From positions 17,376-56,773 of the forward strand of contig MWLD01000007.1 of NCBI GenBank assembly GCA_002018045.1: a stretch of DNA of 39,398 nucleotides. The letters are read 5' to 3'. The position numbers and the translations under genes were made by a program. Positions 32,291 through 39,398 of the stretch are shown here, one piece after another. Each line of letters begins with the position of its first letter. Within the stretch, counting starts at the first letter, position 1. The DNA is from Candidatus Synechococcus spongiarum LMB bulk15M. GTDB lineage: Bacteria > Cyanobacteriota > Cyanobacteriia > PCC-6307 > Cyanobiaceae. Under the pieces are notes generated by a model, which was not told the DNA's origin, searched no databases, and worked only from the letters and a program-made list of their open reading frames with translations.

Positions 32291-35239
32291 ATGGCCAAGC
32301 CAGCGCCCTGGGCCATGTCCAATGAAAAACCATCCAATTCACGGCGGAAGCCGGTACAGGTGCTCAGTTACCGCCATGATGAAACGCGGGTGAACAACCC
32401 CGACGTGGGGATGGTCCATGCCGGAACAGACCCGGACGGGCAAACGACCACCTGGACCCATGATCCGCACCTGGACCCGGTGCTCAACTTCGACAGCGCC
32501 CGGGCCGGGATTGAGACGCTCATTGACGACGCCCTGGCTTCGGGAGATCCTGAGCGGATGAAAACAGCGCTGGAGGAGTTGAAGCGGCTCCAGCGGCCCT
32601 ACCTCACCTGGACGGGCAAGGCGGAGACCACCAGCTTCACGGTGGACACAGTTTCTCTCTACATCCATGAGCGGGTGGATCCGGCAACCATTCTGGCCAA
32701 TGTGGCCAAGCGGCTGAGCAGCAAGGACGCCGCCCACCAATGGCAACAACCGGACCTGTTCGCAGCGCCGTTCGAGAATCTGCCCCTGCGGCAGGCGCTG
32801 GAGTTCTACCGCCACGAAAAAGGCTGGTCCAACCGGCTGGTGGCGGGGGACAGCCTGCTGGTGATGAACTCCCTGCTTAACAAGGAAAGCATGGGTGGCC
32901 GTGTGTCAATGATCTACATGGACCCGCCCTATGGAATCAAATACGGCTCCAATTTTCAGCCCTTTGTAAATAAGCGGAACGTGAAAGATCGCGCCGATTC
33001 GGATCTTACCCAGGAACCGGAAATGATCAAAGCCTTCCGGGACACCTGGGAGCTGGGCATTCACTCCTATCTGACTTATCTGCGGGATCGGTTGCTGCTG
33101 GCACGGGAATTGCTAAGTGAGAGTGGATCAGTGTTTGTGCAGATTTCTGATGAGAATGTACATCATGTTCGTGAGCTGATGGATGAGATTTTCGGTATCG
33201 ACAACTTTTGCTCAATAGTTCAAGTACAAAAGACTGGCAGCCAAGAAGGAAAACTATTGGCAACAACGGTAGATTTTCTAGTTTGGTATGCCTTCAACAA
33301 GAAGAATGTTAAATATCGCCAAATCTATCTAGGAAGAACACCAGGTCATGTTTCGTTAGACCGGTATGACCAAATAGAAATGAACAATGGAGAAGAAAGA
33401 CGACTTTCCCGAAACGAACTTAATAGAGAGGTTAAGATTCCAGAGTGCCGGATCTTCCAGCATACAAGCCTTATTAGCTCTGGTCAATCCTCACATAATC
33501 AAAGTTGCAAACTCAAATTTTTTGGAAAGTCTTTTGACGTTGGAGCTGGTAGCCATTGGAAAACCACAATTGATGGCATGAAAAATCTGCACAAGGCTGG
33601 TCGTATATCTGACGGTGCATCAACAATCCGATACAAGCGCTTTCTCGACGACTTCCCCGTGCTGCCAATATCTGATCGCTGGGAGTCAATGCAGATTGGC
33701 ACAGGCTTAATGTATGTTGTCCAGACGAGTGTATCAGTCATCCAACGCTGCCTCCTCATGACCACCGACCCCGGCGACCTTGTCCTTGATCCCACCTGCG
33801 GCTCCGGCACTACCGCCTATGTGGCCGAGAAGTGGGGTCGCCGCTGGATCACTTGCGATACATCCCGGGTGGCCATCACCTTGGCCAAGAAGCGGCTGAT
33901 GACTGCCTCTTTCGATTACTACACATTGCGTGATCCCCAGGAGGGATTGAGGGGAGGTTTCAACTATGAAACCGTCCCCCACATCACCCTCAAAAGCATT
34001 GCCAATAACCCGGAAATCGACACAATCTATGAAGAGGATCACCCCAAGATCGCTGCGGCGCTTGCTGATCTCAATGAAGCGCTGACCGCCGCGCCGCCCC
34101 AGCCTTTCCAGCCTACCCAAGGCGTGCGCAAAGGCACGCTGGTGAGGTTTGGTGATGGGGAAACGCTCCATGAATGGGAGGTTCCTTTTGATTGGCCGGA
34201 GGATTGGCCCGCCGCCGCCCGTGGTCCATTCGAGACGTTTCGCGAGGCCCGGGCGGCCATGCAGCGGCGCATGGATCAGGCCATCGCTGATCGCGCCGAG
34301 CAGGAAACCCTCTACGACAAACCCCGGATTGACAGGACCCGCTTGCGCATCACCGGCCCGTTCTCGGTGGAGGCGGTGCCGGCCCCCACCGTCCTGTTCC
34401 TGGATGACAGCCTCCCGCCCCAGGAGGCGGACGCCACCATTGCCCGCAGCGGCGAAACCTCACGCCAGGCCATGTGGCAGGATGAGCTGCTCAAAACAGG
34501 TGTCCGGGCCAAGGGGGGCGCGATGTTGCATTTCGCCGATTTGGAGACGCTGCCTGGTCCCAAAACCATCCATGCCCGCGGTTCACTGCAAAGCGACGAG
34601 TCTGTAGCTGTCAGTTTCGGCCCCGCCCACGCCCCCCTGGAACAGCGGCAAGTGGAAACGGCCATGCAGGATGCTTACGCTTTACTGCCCCGTCCGCAGC
34701 TTGTTCTGTTTTGCGCGTTCATCTTTGATCCGGAAGCTGCCAAGAATATTGATGAAATGAACGTGCCGAACATGACCTTTCTCAAGGTACAAATGAACAC
34801 TGATTTGCTCACGAAAGACTTGAAGAAAAAACGAGCCTCGAATCAATCGTTCTGGCTCATGGGCCAGCCGGAGGTGAAGCCGCACAAGCGGGAGGATGGC
34901 CTGTGGGAGGTAGAAGTCCACGGCTTCGACTATTTTGATCCCGGAAGGGAAGATCCGGTGCCTGGCGGCAAAGAGCAGATTGCCATGTGGTCGTTGGATA
35001 CCGATTATGATCAGCGCTCGCTGATGCCGCACCAGGTGTTCTTTCCCATGGCGGATGCCAGGGACGGCTGGCATCGGCTGCGCAACACCATCCGTGCCGA
35101 GCTGGATGAAGGCCTGCTGAAGCAGTTCCACGGCACCGTCTCCCTGCCGTTTGAAGCTGGGGACAATCGGCGGATCGCCGTCAAGATCGTGGATGATCGC
35201 GGCATTGAATCCCTCAAGATCATCACCCTTGAGGACTGA
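32291..35239 (+). CDS. Type III-like DNA adenine methyltransferase (Mod)
   Basis: Mod methylates adenine N6 at the host's recognition sites. The 982 residues have motif IV IYMDPPYGIKYGS (DPPY 211-214) before motif I VLDPTCGSGTTAY (about 498-510), the beta-class order of type III Mod proteins. The N-terminal part (VLSYRHDETRVNNPDVG, PYLTWTGKAE, VSLYIHERVDPATIL) resembles a subgroup of large methyltransferases paired with DEAD-box nucleases. Residues about 300-480, the likely target-recognition domain, are much more AT-rich than the rest. An ATG at 32315 is an alternative start; the region upstream is transposase debris. res begins 4 bases after its stop, as a two-gene operon. Confidence 0.88.
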   Translation: MAKPAPWAMSNEKPSNSRRKPVQVLSYRHDETRVNNPDVGMVHAGTDPDGQTTTWTHDPHLDPVLNFDSARAGIETLIDDALASGDPERMKTALEELKRLQRPYLTWTGKAETTSFTVDTVSLYIHERVDPATILANVAKRLSSKDAAHQWQQPDLFAAPFENLPLRQALEFYRHEKGWSNRLVAGDSLLVMNSLLNKESMGGRVSMIYMDPPYGIKYGSNFQPFVNKRNVKDRADSDLTQEPEMIKAFRDTWELGIHSYLTYLRDRLLLARELLSESGSVFVQISDENVHHVRELMDEIFGIDNFCSIVQVQKTGSQEGKLLATTVDFLVWYAFNKKNVKYRQIYLGRTPGHVSLDRYDQIEMNNGEERRLSRNELNREVKIPECRIFQHTSLISSGQSSHNQSCKLKFFGKSFDVGAGSHWKTTIDGMKNLHKAGRISDGASTIRYKRFLDDFPVLPISDRWESMQIGTGLMYVVQTSVSVIQRCLLMTTDPGDLVLDPTCGSGTTAYVAEKWGRRWITCDTSRVAITLAKKRLMTASFDYYTLRDPQEGLRGGFNYETVPHITLKSIANNPEIDTIYEEDHPKIAAALADLNEALTAAPPQPFQPTQGVRKGTLVRFGDGETLHEWEVPFDWPEDWPAAARGPFETFREARAAMQRRMDQAIADRAEQETLYDKPRIDRTRLRITGPFSVEAVPAPTVLFLDDSLPPQEADATIARSGETSRQAMWQDELLKTGVRAKGGAMLHFADLETLPGPKTIHARGSLQSDESVAVSFGPAHAPLEQRQVETAMQDAYALLPRPQLVLFCAFIFDPEAAKNIDEMNVPNMTFLKVQMNTDLLTKDLKKKRASNQSFWLMGQPEVKPHKREDGLWEVEVHGFDYFDPGREDPVPGGKEQIAMWSLDTDYDQRSLMPHQVFFPMADARDGWHRLRNTIRAELDEGLLKQFHGTVSLPFEAGDNRRIAVKIVDDRGIESLKIITLED

Positions 35240-35243
35240 GCCC

Positions 35244-38039
35244 ATGTCGCTGATTATCAACTCCCCCTATCTCTGCCCGGCACAGCACTGGTGGAGCGAA
35301 GACGCAGGCGGCAGTCTTAGCATCAGGCCAGGTCGGCGGCACGCCAGCACCGAGATCTTCGATCCCCGCAACAACACCAGGCGCAGGGAACCGCTGGAGC
35401 TGGTGAACAGGATTCGCGACCGTGTCAACCAGTGGCGGGAGGCGGGCTATCCCGGTGTGACCATCGTCACCCGCAAACTGCTGGAGCACTGGCATGACCG
35501 GGATGCGCGGCAGTATCCCTTCTACTTCTGCCAGTTGGAGGCGGTGGAGACCCTCGTCTGGTGGATTGAGGGTACAGAAAATTATAAACAAGGCATTGAG
35601 ATTCCTGGGGATGGCGGCCCCTGGGAACGGCTCTGCAACAAGATGGCAACGGGAGCCGGCAAGACCACAGTGATGGCCATGATCATCACCTGGCAGGTTC
35701 TGAACGCCCTCACCTACCCGCAGCGGAATCAGGATTTTAGCCGCGCCATCCTTGTTGTGGCGCCGGGGTTGACGGTGAAGGAACGGCTGCACGTGTTGCT
35801 GACCAGTGAGAACAGCTATTATGACCAATTCAATCTCTGTCCCTCCGAGGCGTTGCGGCAGAAGCTCAACCAGGCTGAGGTGCTGATTGAGAATTGGCAC
35901 ACGCTGATGCCGTTGAAGGAAGTGGATCGCTCGGTGGTCAAGAAGGGGCGTGAGTCGGACGAGGCCTTCACGCGCCGGGTTCTCGGTAAGCTGAGCCGCC
36001 ACAAGAACATTGTCGTCATCAACGACGAGGCGCACCACGCTTATCGTCAGCCGCCGGAAGTGAAGATCAGCAAGAAGCAAGCGGCTGAGCAGGGCATTGA
36101 TCTGGATGCAGCGACCCGCTGGATTGAGGGCCTTGATCGCCTCCACAACACCCGCAGAATTCAGCGATGCTTTGATTTGTCCGCCACACCCTTTGCCCCG
36201 ACGGGCAAAAGGAGCAAGGACGCGGCATTGTTCAACTGGATTGTCTCGGATTTCGGCTTGAACGACGCCATTGAAGCGGGACTGGTGAAGACCCCGCGGG
36301 TTGTTGTTCGCGATGACGCTTTACCTGATGCCGAAACACTGCGCCCCAAGCTCTACCACCTCTATCGCGACTCAGCCGTATCCCAGGACATCAACAGGAA
36401 AGCCCAGCCCCATGAAGCCCTACCCAAACTGATGCAGGATGCCTACACGCTCCTTGGCGCCGACTGGCGGGAGACCCGACGGCAGTGGCGCGAGGCCGGC
36501 CATTCCTCGCCGCCCATCATGCTGACCGTGTGCAATCGCACGGAAACCGCTGCACGGATTGAGTATCACTTCAATCAGGGAAATGCCCACTGGCCGGAGC
36601 TTCATGCCCCCCTACAAACACTGCGGGTTGATTCAAAAGTGCTTGAGAAGGCGGAGATTGGCGAGACCGCAAGTCCGGGCAGAAGCAACGATTATGAAAG
36701 GCGGCTGAAGGACATCATCCAAGCCACCGATCTTCCGGCAACGCGCAAGCGCCAACTTCTGGGTATGAAAAAAGAGGAGCTGTTGCGCGAGATTGTGGAC
36801 AACGTGGGTAAGCGGGGTGCTGCTGGTCAGGATCTGCAAAACGTCATCTCGGTTGCTATGTTGTCTGAAGGTTGGGACGCCAAAAATGTAACCCATATCA
36901 TGGGCTTGCGAGCCTTTACCTCGCAATTGCTCTGTGAACAAGTGATTGGCCGAGGCTTGCGGCGCGTGTCCTACGACAGGGACGAAGCGGGGCGGTTTTT
37001 GCCCGAATACGTGAATGTCTTTGGCGTGCCACTGTCCATCTCGGAACCTGGCGAAGGGGGCGAGGCGCCGCCACCCCCCAAGCCCACCACCCAGATTGAG
37101 GTTGTCCCGGACCGCGCCCATCTTGAGATCCGCTGGCCCAATGTTCTGCGCATTGAAGCTGTCGTCAGGCCCAGGCTGGTCGTGGACTGGGACACGGTGA
37201 CCCCTCTCCCCGACCTTGATCCGGCCACAACACCCATCATCGCTGAGTTAGCCCCCGCCCTTGGCGGCGCAACCCACATGGACCAGGTGACGACCATCGA
37301 TCTTGAGACGCTGCCGGATGGGTTTCGCTTGCAGCGGATCGTCTTTCGGGCGGCCAGCAAAGTGCTTGCTGAGCTAGGCCGTCGGTTCTCTGGAGAGACA
37401 ACATACTTGGCAGCGCAATTAGTGCGCATAATCGAGACCTTTCTGAATTCTCGGTTTGTGCAGATTCCGTCTCTTTTTCACTCGGATCCTCTACGGCAGC
37501 GAATCCTAATTGCCCTCAACATTGACACTGTTGTTCAACATATTCTTCAGTTCGTCAGGGAACAGAATACTGAGCAACTGACGCCAGTGTTTGACCAGGA
37601 AAATCCCATCGGCGCTACTGGTCAGATGCGCACTTGGTACACAACCAAGCCATGCTTCCCTACGATCAGATCACACATTAGCCATCTTGTTGGGGATTCT
37701 AGTTGGGAAGGGTATGCTGCAAATATTTTTGACACATCAAACCACGTTATTGCCTACGCAAAGAATGATCACCTGGGCTTTGCCGTCTACTACATGTGGA
37801 ATGGCTCTCGGCGGCGGTATGTTCCAGATTTCATAATGAAATTATCAAATGAAACGTTTCTGGCCCTTGAGATCAAGGGCAGCGATAGCCCACAAAACAG
37901 AGCCAAGCGTGATGCTCTCGATGAATGGGTCAGGGCAATCAATGCAAGTGGTGGTTTTGGGCACTGGGCTTGGGCTGTGGTGTTTGAGCCTGGTTATCTT
38001 CAAGATATTATTATCAATTATTCCCAGCCTCTGGTATAA
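35244..38039 (+). CDS. Type III-like restriction endonuclease subunit (Res)
   Basis: Res cuts DNA in complex with Mod, using ATP. The 931 residues (ATG 35244) have a superfamily 2 motor: Walker A NKMATGAGKTTVMAM (135-142), the DEAH box VVINDEAHHAY (261-264), CFDLSATPFAPTG, MLSEGWDAKNVTHIMGLRAF and QVIGRGLRRVSYDRD. The C-terminal nuclease domain has the PD-(D/E)XK pattern: YVPDF (Pro861-Asp862) and LEIKG (Glu876, Lys878). The frame continues upstream to 35151 inside mod, but the ATG at 35244 follows mod by 4 bases and starts the homologous sequence. From about 37380 the gene turns AT-rich. The closest named group I recall is the BPTD_3080-type restriction enzymes. Confidence 0.88.
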   Translation: MSLIINSPYLCPAQHWWSEDAGGSLSIRPGRRHASTEIFDPRNNTRRREPLELVNRIRDRVNQWREAGYPGVTIVTRKLLEHWHDRDARQYPFYFCQLEAVETLVWWIEGTENYKQGIEIPGDGGPWERLCNKMATGAGKTTVMAMIITWQVLNALTYPQRNQDFSRAILVVAPGLTVKERLHVLLTSENSYYDQFNLCPSEALRQKLNQAEVLIENWHTLMPLKEVDRSVVKKGRESDEAFTRRVLGKLSRHKNIVVINDEAHHAYRQPPEVKISKKQAAEQGIDLDAATRWIEGLDRLHNTRRIQRCFDLSATPFAPTGKRSKDAALFNWIVSDFGLNDAIEAGLVKTPRVVVRDDALPDAETLRPKLYHLYRDSAVSQDINRKAQPHEALPKLMQDAYTLLGADWRETRRQWREAGHSSPPIMLTVCNRTETAARIEYHFNQGNAHWPELHAPLQTLRVDSKVLEKAEIGETASPGRSNDYERRLKDIIQATDLPATRKRQLLGMKKEELLREIVDNVGKRGAAGQDLQNVISVAMLSEGWDAKNVTHIMGLRAFTSQLLCEQVIGRGLRRVSYDRDEAGRFLPEYVNVFGVPLSISEPGEGGEAPPPPKPTTQIEVVPDRAHLEIRWPNVLRIEAVVRPRLVVDWDTVTPLPDLDPATTPIIAELAPALGGATHMDQVTTIDLETLPDGFRLQRIVFRAASKVLAELGRRFSGETTYLAAQLVRIIETFLNSRFVQIPSLFHSDPLRQRILIALNIDTVVQHILQFVREQNTEQLTPVFDQENPIGATGQMRTWYTTKPCFPTIRSHISHLVGDSSWEGYAANIFDTSNHVIAYAKNDHLGFAVYYMWNGSRRRYVPDFIMKLSNETFLALEIKGSDSPQNRAKRDALDEWVRAINASGGFGHWAWAVVFEPGYLQDIIINYSQPLV

Positions 38040-38160
38040 AGCCCACATCAGCACCATGAACGACAGTCGGCCCCGGTGCTGAGAAGCATCCTGGCGGTTC
38101 AATCCTGAGTTGGTCAGGCATTTGCTGGTCAAGATGCGCTAAACCTGCGCCGCATCAAGA
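38040..38160. other. Decayed sequence after res
   Basis: No recognisable gene. A short frame ending NLRRIKNAEAFLSALFKVHD (stop near 38220) looks protein-like but has no start and no family I know. Confidence 0.3.
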
Positions 38161-38343
38161 ATGCTGAAGCTTTCTTATCAGCACTGTTTAAGGTGCATGA
38201 TAGAATTGATATTGTTTGATACTGACAAGCTGAGGCAGCGTGTTGAGGAAGTGCGGAGAGCCAGTCCGCAAGGGAGTGAACGCTATGTAACTCTACAGCG
38301 CTTCATGGATGCTTTTAATGAGCGCTGGCATGTTGACCAATGA
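38161..38343 (+). CDS. Short unknown ORF, possibly a gene fragment
   Basis: A 60-codon frame. The C-terminal part (DTDKLRQRVEEVRRASPQGS, then ERYVTLQRFMDAFNERWHVD) has the look of a real helical protein. Its N-terminal part overlaps another frame ending NAEAFLSALFKVHDRIDIV, which could be the same gene before a frameshift. I do not recognise the family. It may be the tail of a broken gene rather than a complete one. Confidence 0.3.
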   Translation: MLKLSYQHCLRCMIELILFDTDKLRQRVEEVRRASPQGSERYVTLQRFMDAFNERWHVDQ

Positions 38344-38564
38344 TTTTGCAATCCCCATGAGCCTTTATGCTGGATTCTTTTCCTACCCAACTCAATAATA
38401 AACAACTTGGCGATGGTCAAAAATCTCTGCCTACTATATTCATTACCACCGCCGTGAACCTATAAGACAAGCCTTTCGCTATGCAGAATCCTGAAGAGCG
38501 TTGACCATCACCCCACACCTCCGAGCCCGAAGCAATGAATCACTAAATCTCTCTATTCCAGGAT
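38344..38564. other. Intergenic, nothing seen
   Basis: About 220 AT-rich bases without a recognisable gene, repeat or RNA signature. Confidence 0.4.
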
Positions 38565-38771
38565 GTGCTCTTGCTGCAGGCATCTGCTGGACCATCTACT
38601 ACTGCAGAACGTGCATGTCTGTCCAAGCTTAGCTGCACTAGCTGCAGGGTGGGTCACGACGGGGATGTGAACGCAGTGTACATATCCTCCTCGTTCCCTC
38701 TGCACTATCACAGCAGAAGCAAGGCACTTGAGCCCATCAAGCAGAACAGGATGCTTGAGAGGCTGCTATGA
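38565..38771 (+). pseudogene. Possible C-terminal scrap of an IS605-type TnpB
   Basis: The frame contains KLSCTSCRVGHDGDVNAVYI. It resembles the second half of the TnpB zinc finger and the final catalytic Asp-Asn-Ala stretch (C-x2-C ... D-x-NA-x-x-I). The rest of TnpB, including the RuvC core, is absent. The match is short, so this is tentative. It would add a third mobile-element remnant to the region right of mnmE. Confidence 0.35.
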
Positions 38772-38907
38772 GCAACTAAGCCCCCTTGCCAACCCCCCCT
38801 GGTCCACGCGGCCTATGAACATTCTCCAACCCGTGAACTCTGGTAGTTCAGGGCGGATCCGGCACACCCGGCATTTACCTGGAAAGCCGCCACGCTAAAA
38901 CCGGTGA

Positions 38908-39398
38908 TCACGCTTTGGATCTCGATTGTTCTTCTTGAATCAACTGCTGCAAAGTTTTGATGAAAACATTAAAACTTTTAGAATTGTTCTTTGTCAAATC
39001 AAGGTGCTGACTGATATTTTGTGCCCGCTGAACCTTGGTTTGAATGTTGATTAAGCGTCCGAGTTCTTGCGAAGCATTTCCCAACTTGTCTGGCTTACGA
39101 AACTTTGCCCTGGCTCGAATTCTTGCTTCAGGATATGCTCTTCTGATTGCCTCCGGATCACCGAGAAGCCAACTCTCCAGTTCTTGACAAACAATTCGCA
39201 CATGAAAAGGTTTGTCATATGGATTTGCTATGGTACACAATTCCTGTTTTGTCTTAAGACAATCATCCTCTCCATCATTATCTTGAAGAATGATAAAGTG
39301 CGGATCCCCGTAATTCTTCCATCCTTTCATTTTTTTGGGAATTGACTTTTTCAGGTCGCTCTTGCCTTGAAATGACAAGACGAACCAGTTTAAACCCT
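38908..39398 (-). CDS. DUF4276-family protein, partial at right edge
   Basis: The frame is open to the right edge and ends at 38908. Recognisable parts are FQGKSDLKKSIPKKMKGWKN, FIILQDNDGEDDC, VRIVCQELESWLLGDPEAIR, KFRKPDKLGNASQELGRLI and SFNVFIKTLQQLI. These match what I know of the DUF4276 family, whose acidic QDNDGEDD stretch and CQELESW motif suggest a Toprim-like metal site. A TTG at 39378 is the first in-window start, but homology-like sequence continues upstream of it, so the true start is outside. Members often lie beside an AAA ATPase in defence loci; such a partner would be off the right edge. Composition is strongly AT-rich (17 of 60 G+C in 38941-39000), unlike the core genes. Confidence 0.75.
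   Translation of the reverse strand, partial: GLNWFVLSFQGKSDLKKSIPKKMKGWKNYGDPHFIILQDNDGEDDCLKTKQELCTIANPYDKPFHVRIVCQELESWLLGDPEAIRRAYPEARIRARAKFRKPDKLGNASQELGRLINIQTKVQRAQNISQHLDLTKNNSKSFNVFIKTLQQLIQEEQSRSKA

Overview
The window is GC-rich bacterial DNA from a picocyanobacterium of the marine Synechococcus/Cyanobium type. The evidence is the run of cyanobacterial marker genes in their usual neighbourhood: bamA-lpxC-fabZ-lpxA-lpxB, purC/purD, an NblS-type sensor kinase, kaiC-kaiB-kaiA and rplU-rpmA. An intact CRISPR-Cas locus, much transposase debris, a shortened KaiA and a disrupted nblS suggest an unusual, possibly host-associated member (sponge symbionts such as 'Candidatus Synechococcus spongiarum' come to mind). 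That species-level guess is inference.

Left third (1-18866), mostly core genes. A long leftward run reads purC, bamA, lpxC, fabZ, lpxA, lpxB, msrA, bioA, a decayed membrane/coiled-coil gene and a partial chorismate lyase. Several adjacent genes share ATGA or similar overlaps, as in an envelope operon (outer-membrane assembly plus lipid A synthesis). Rightward lie purD and nblS. nblS carries a perfect 416-bp tandem duplication that shifts its frame. The clock genes kaiA-kaiB-kaiC run leftward towards nblS, and KaiA keeps only its KaiC-binding C-terminal domain. rplU-rpmA, a VUT/YhhQ-type queuosine precursor transporter, truB and a YCII-domain gene follow.

Middle (18867-30246), accessory. A small TM/coiled-coil gene sits between 52-bp direct repeats. 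Next comes a CRISPR array of 17 intact 37-bp repeats and 16 spacers of 35-37 bp, with a degenerate repeat at the far end. The leader has a recognisable promoter and an inverted repeat. The cas operon is complete: csb1 (cas7)-csb2 (cas5/6)-cas3-a Csb3/Cas8-like gene-cas4-cas1-cas2, all leftward with overlapping ends. This is subtype I-U, now called I-G. Cas3 has its HD domain at the C-terminus, as expected for this subtype.

Right part (30247-39398). mnmE is a core gene. Two opposed transposase remnants lead into a type III-like restriction-modification pair (mod, res). The predicted target-recognition region of mod and the nuclease end of res are much more AT-rich than the rest of each gene. 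The right edge holds decayed sequence, a possible TnpB zinc-finger scrap and a partial, strongly AT-rich DUF4276 gene. Together, 20000-39398 looks like a defence island interrupted by mnmE. No tRNA or rRNA gene was recognised.
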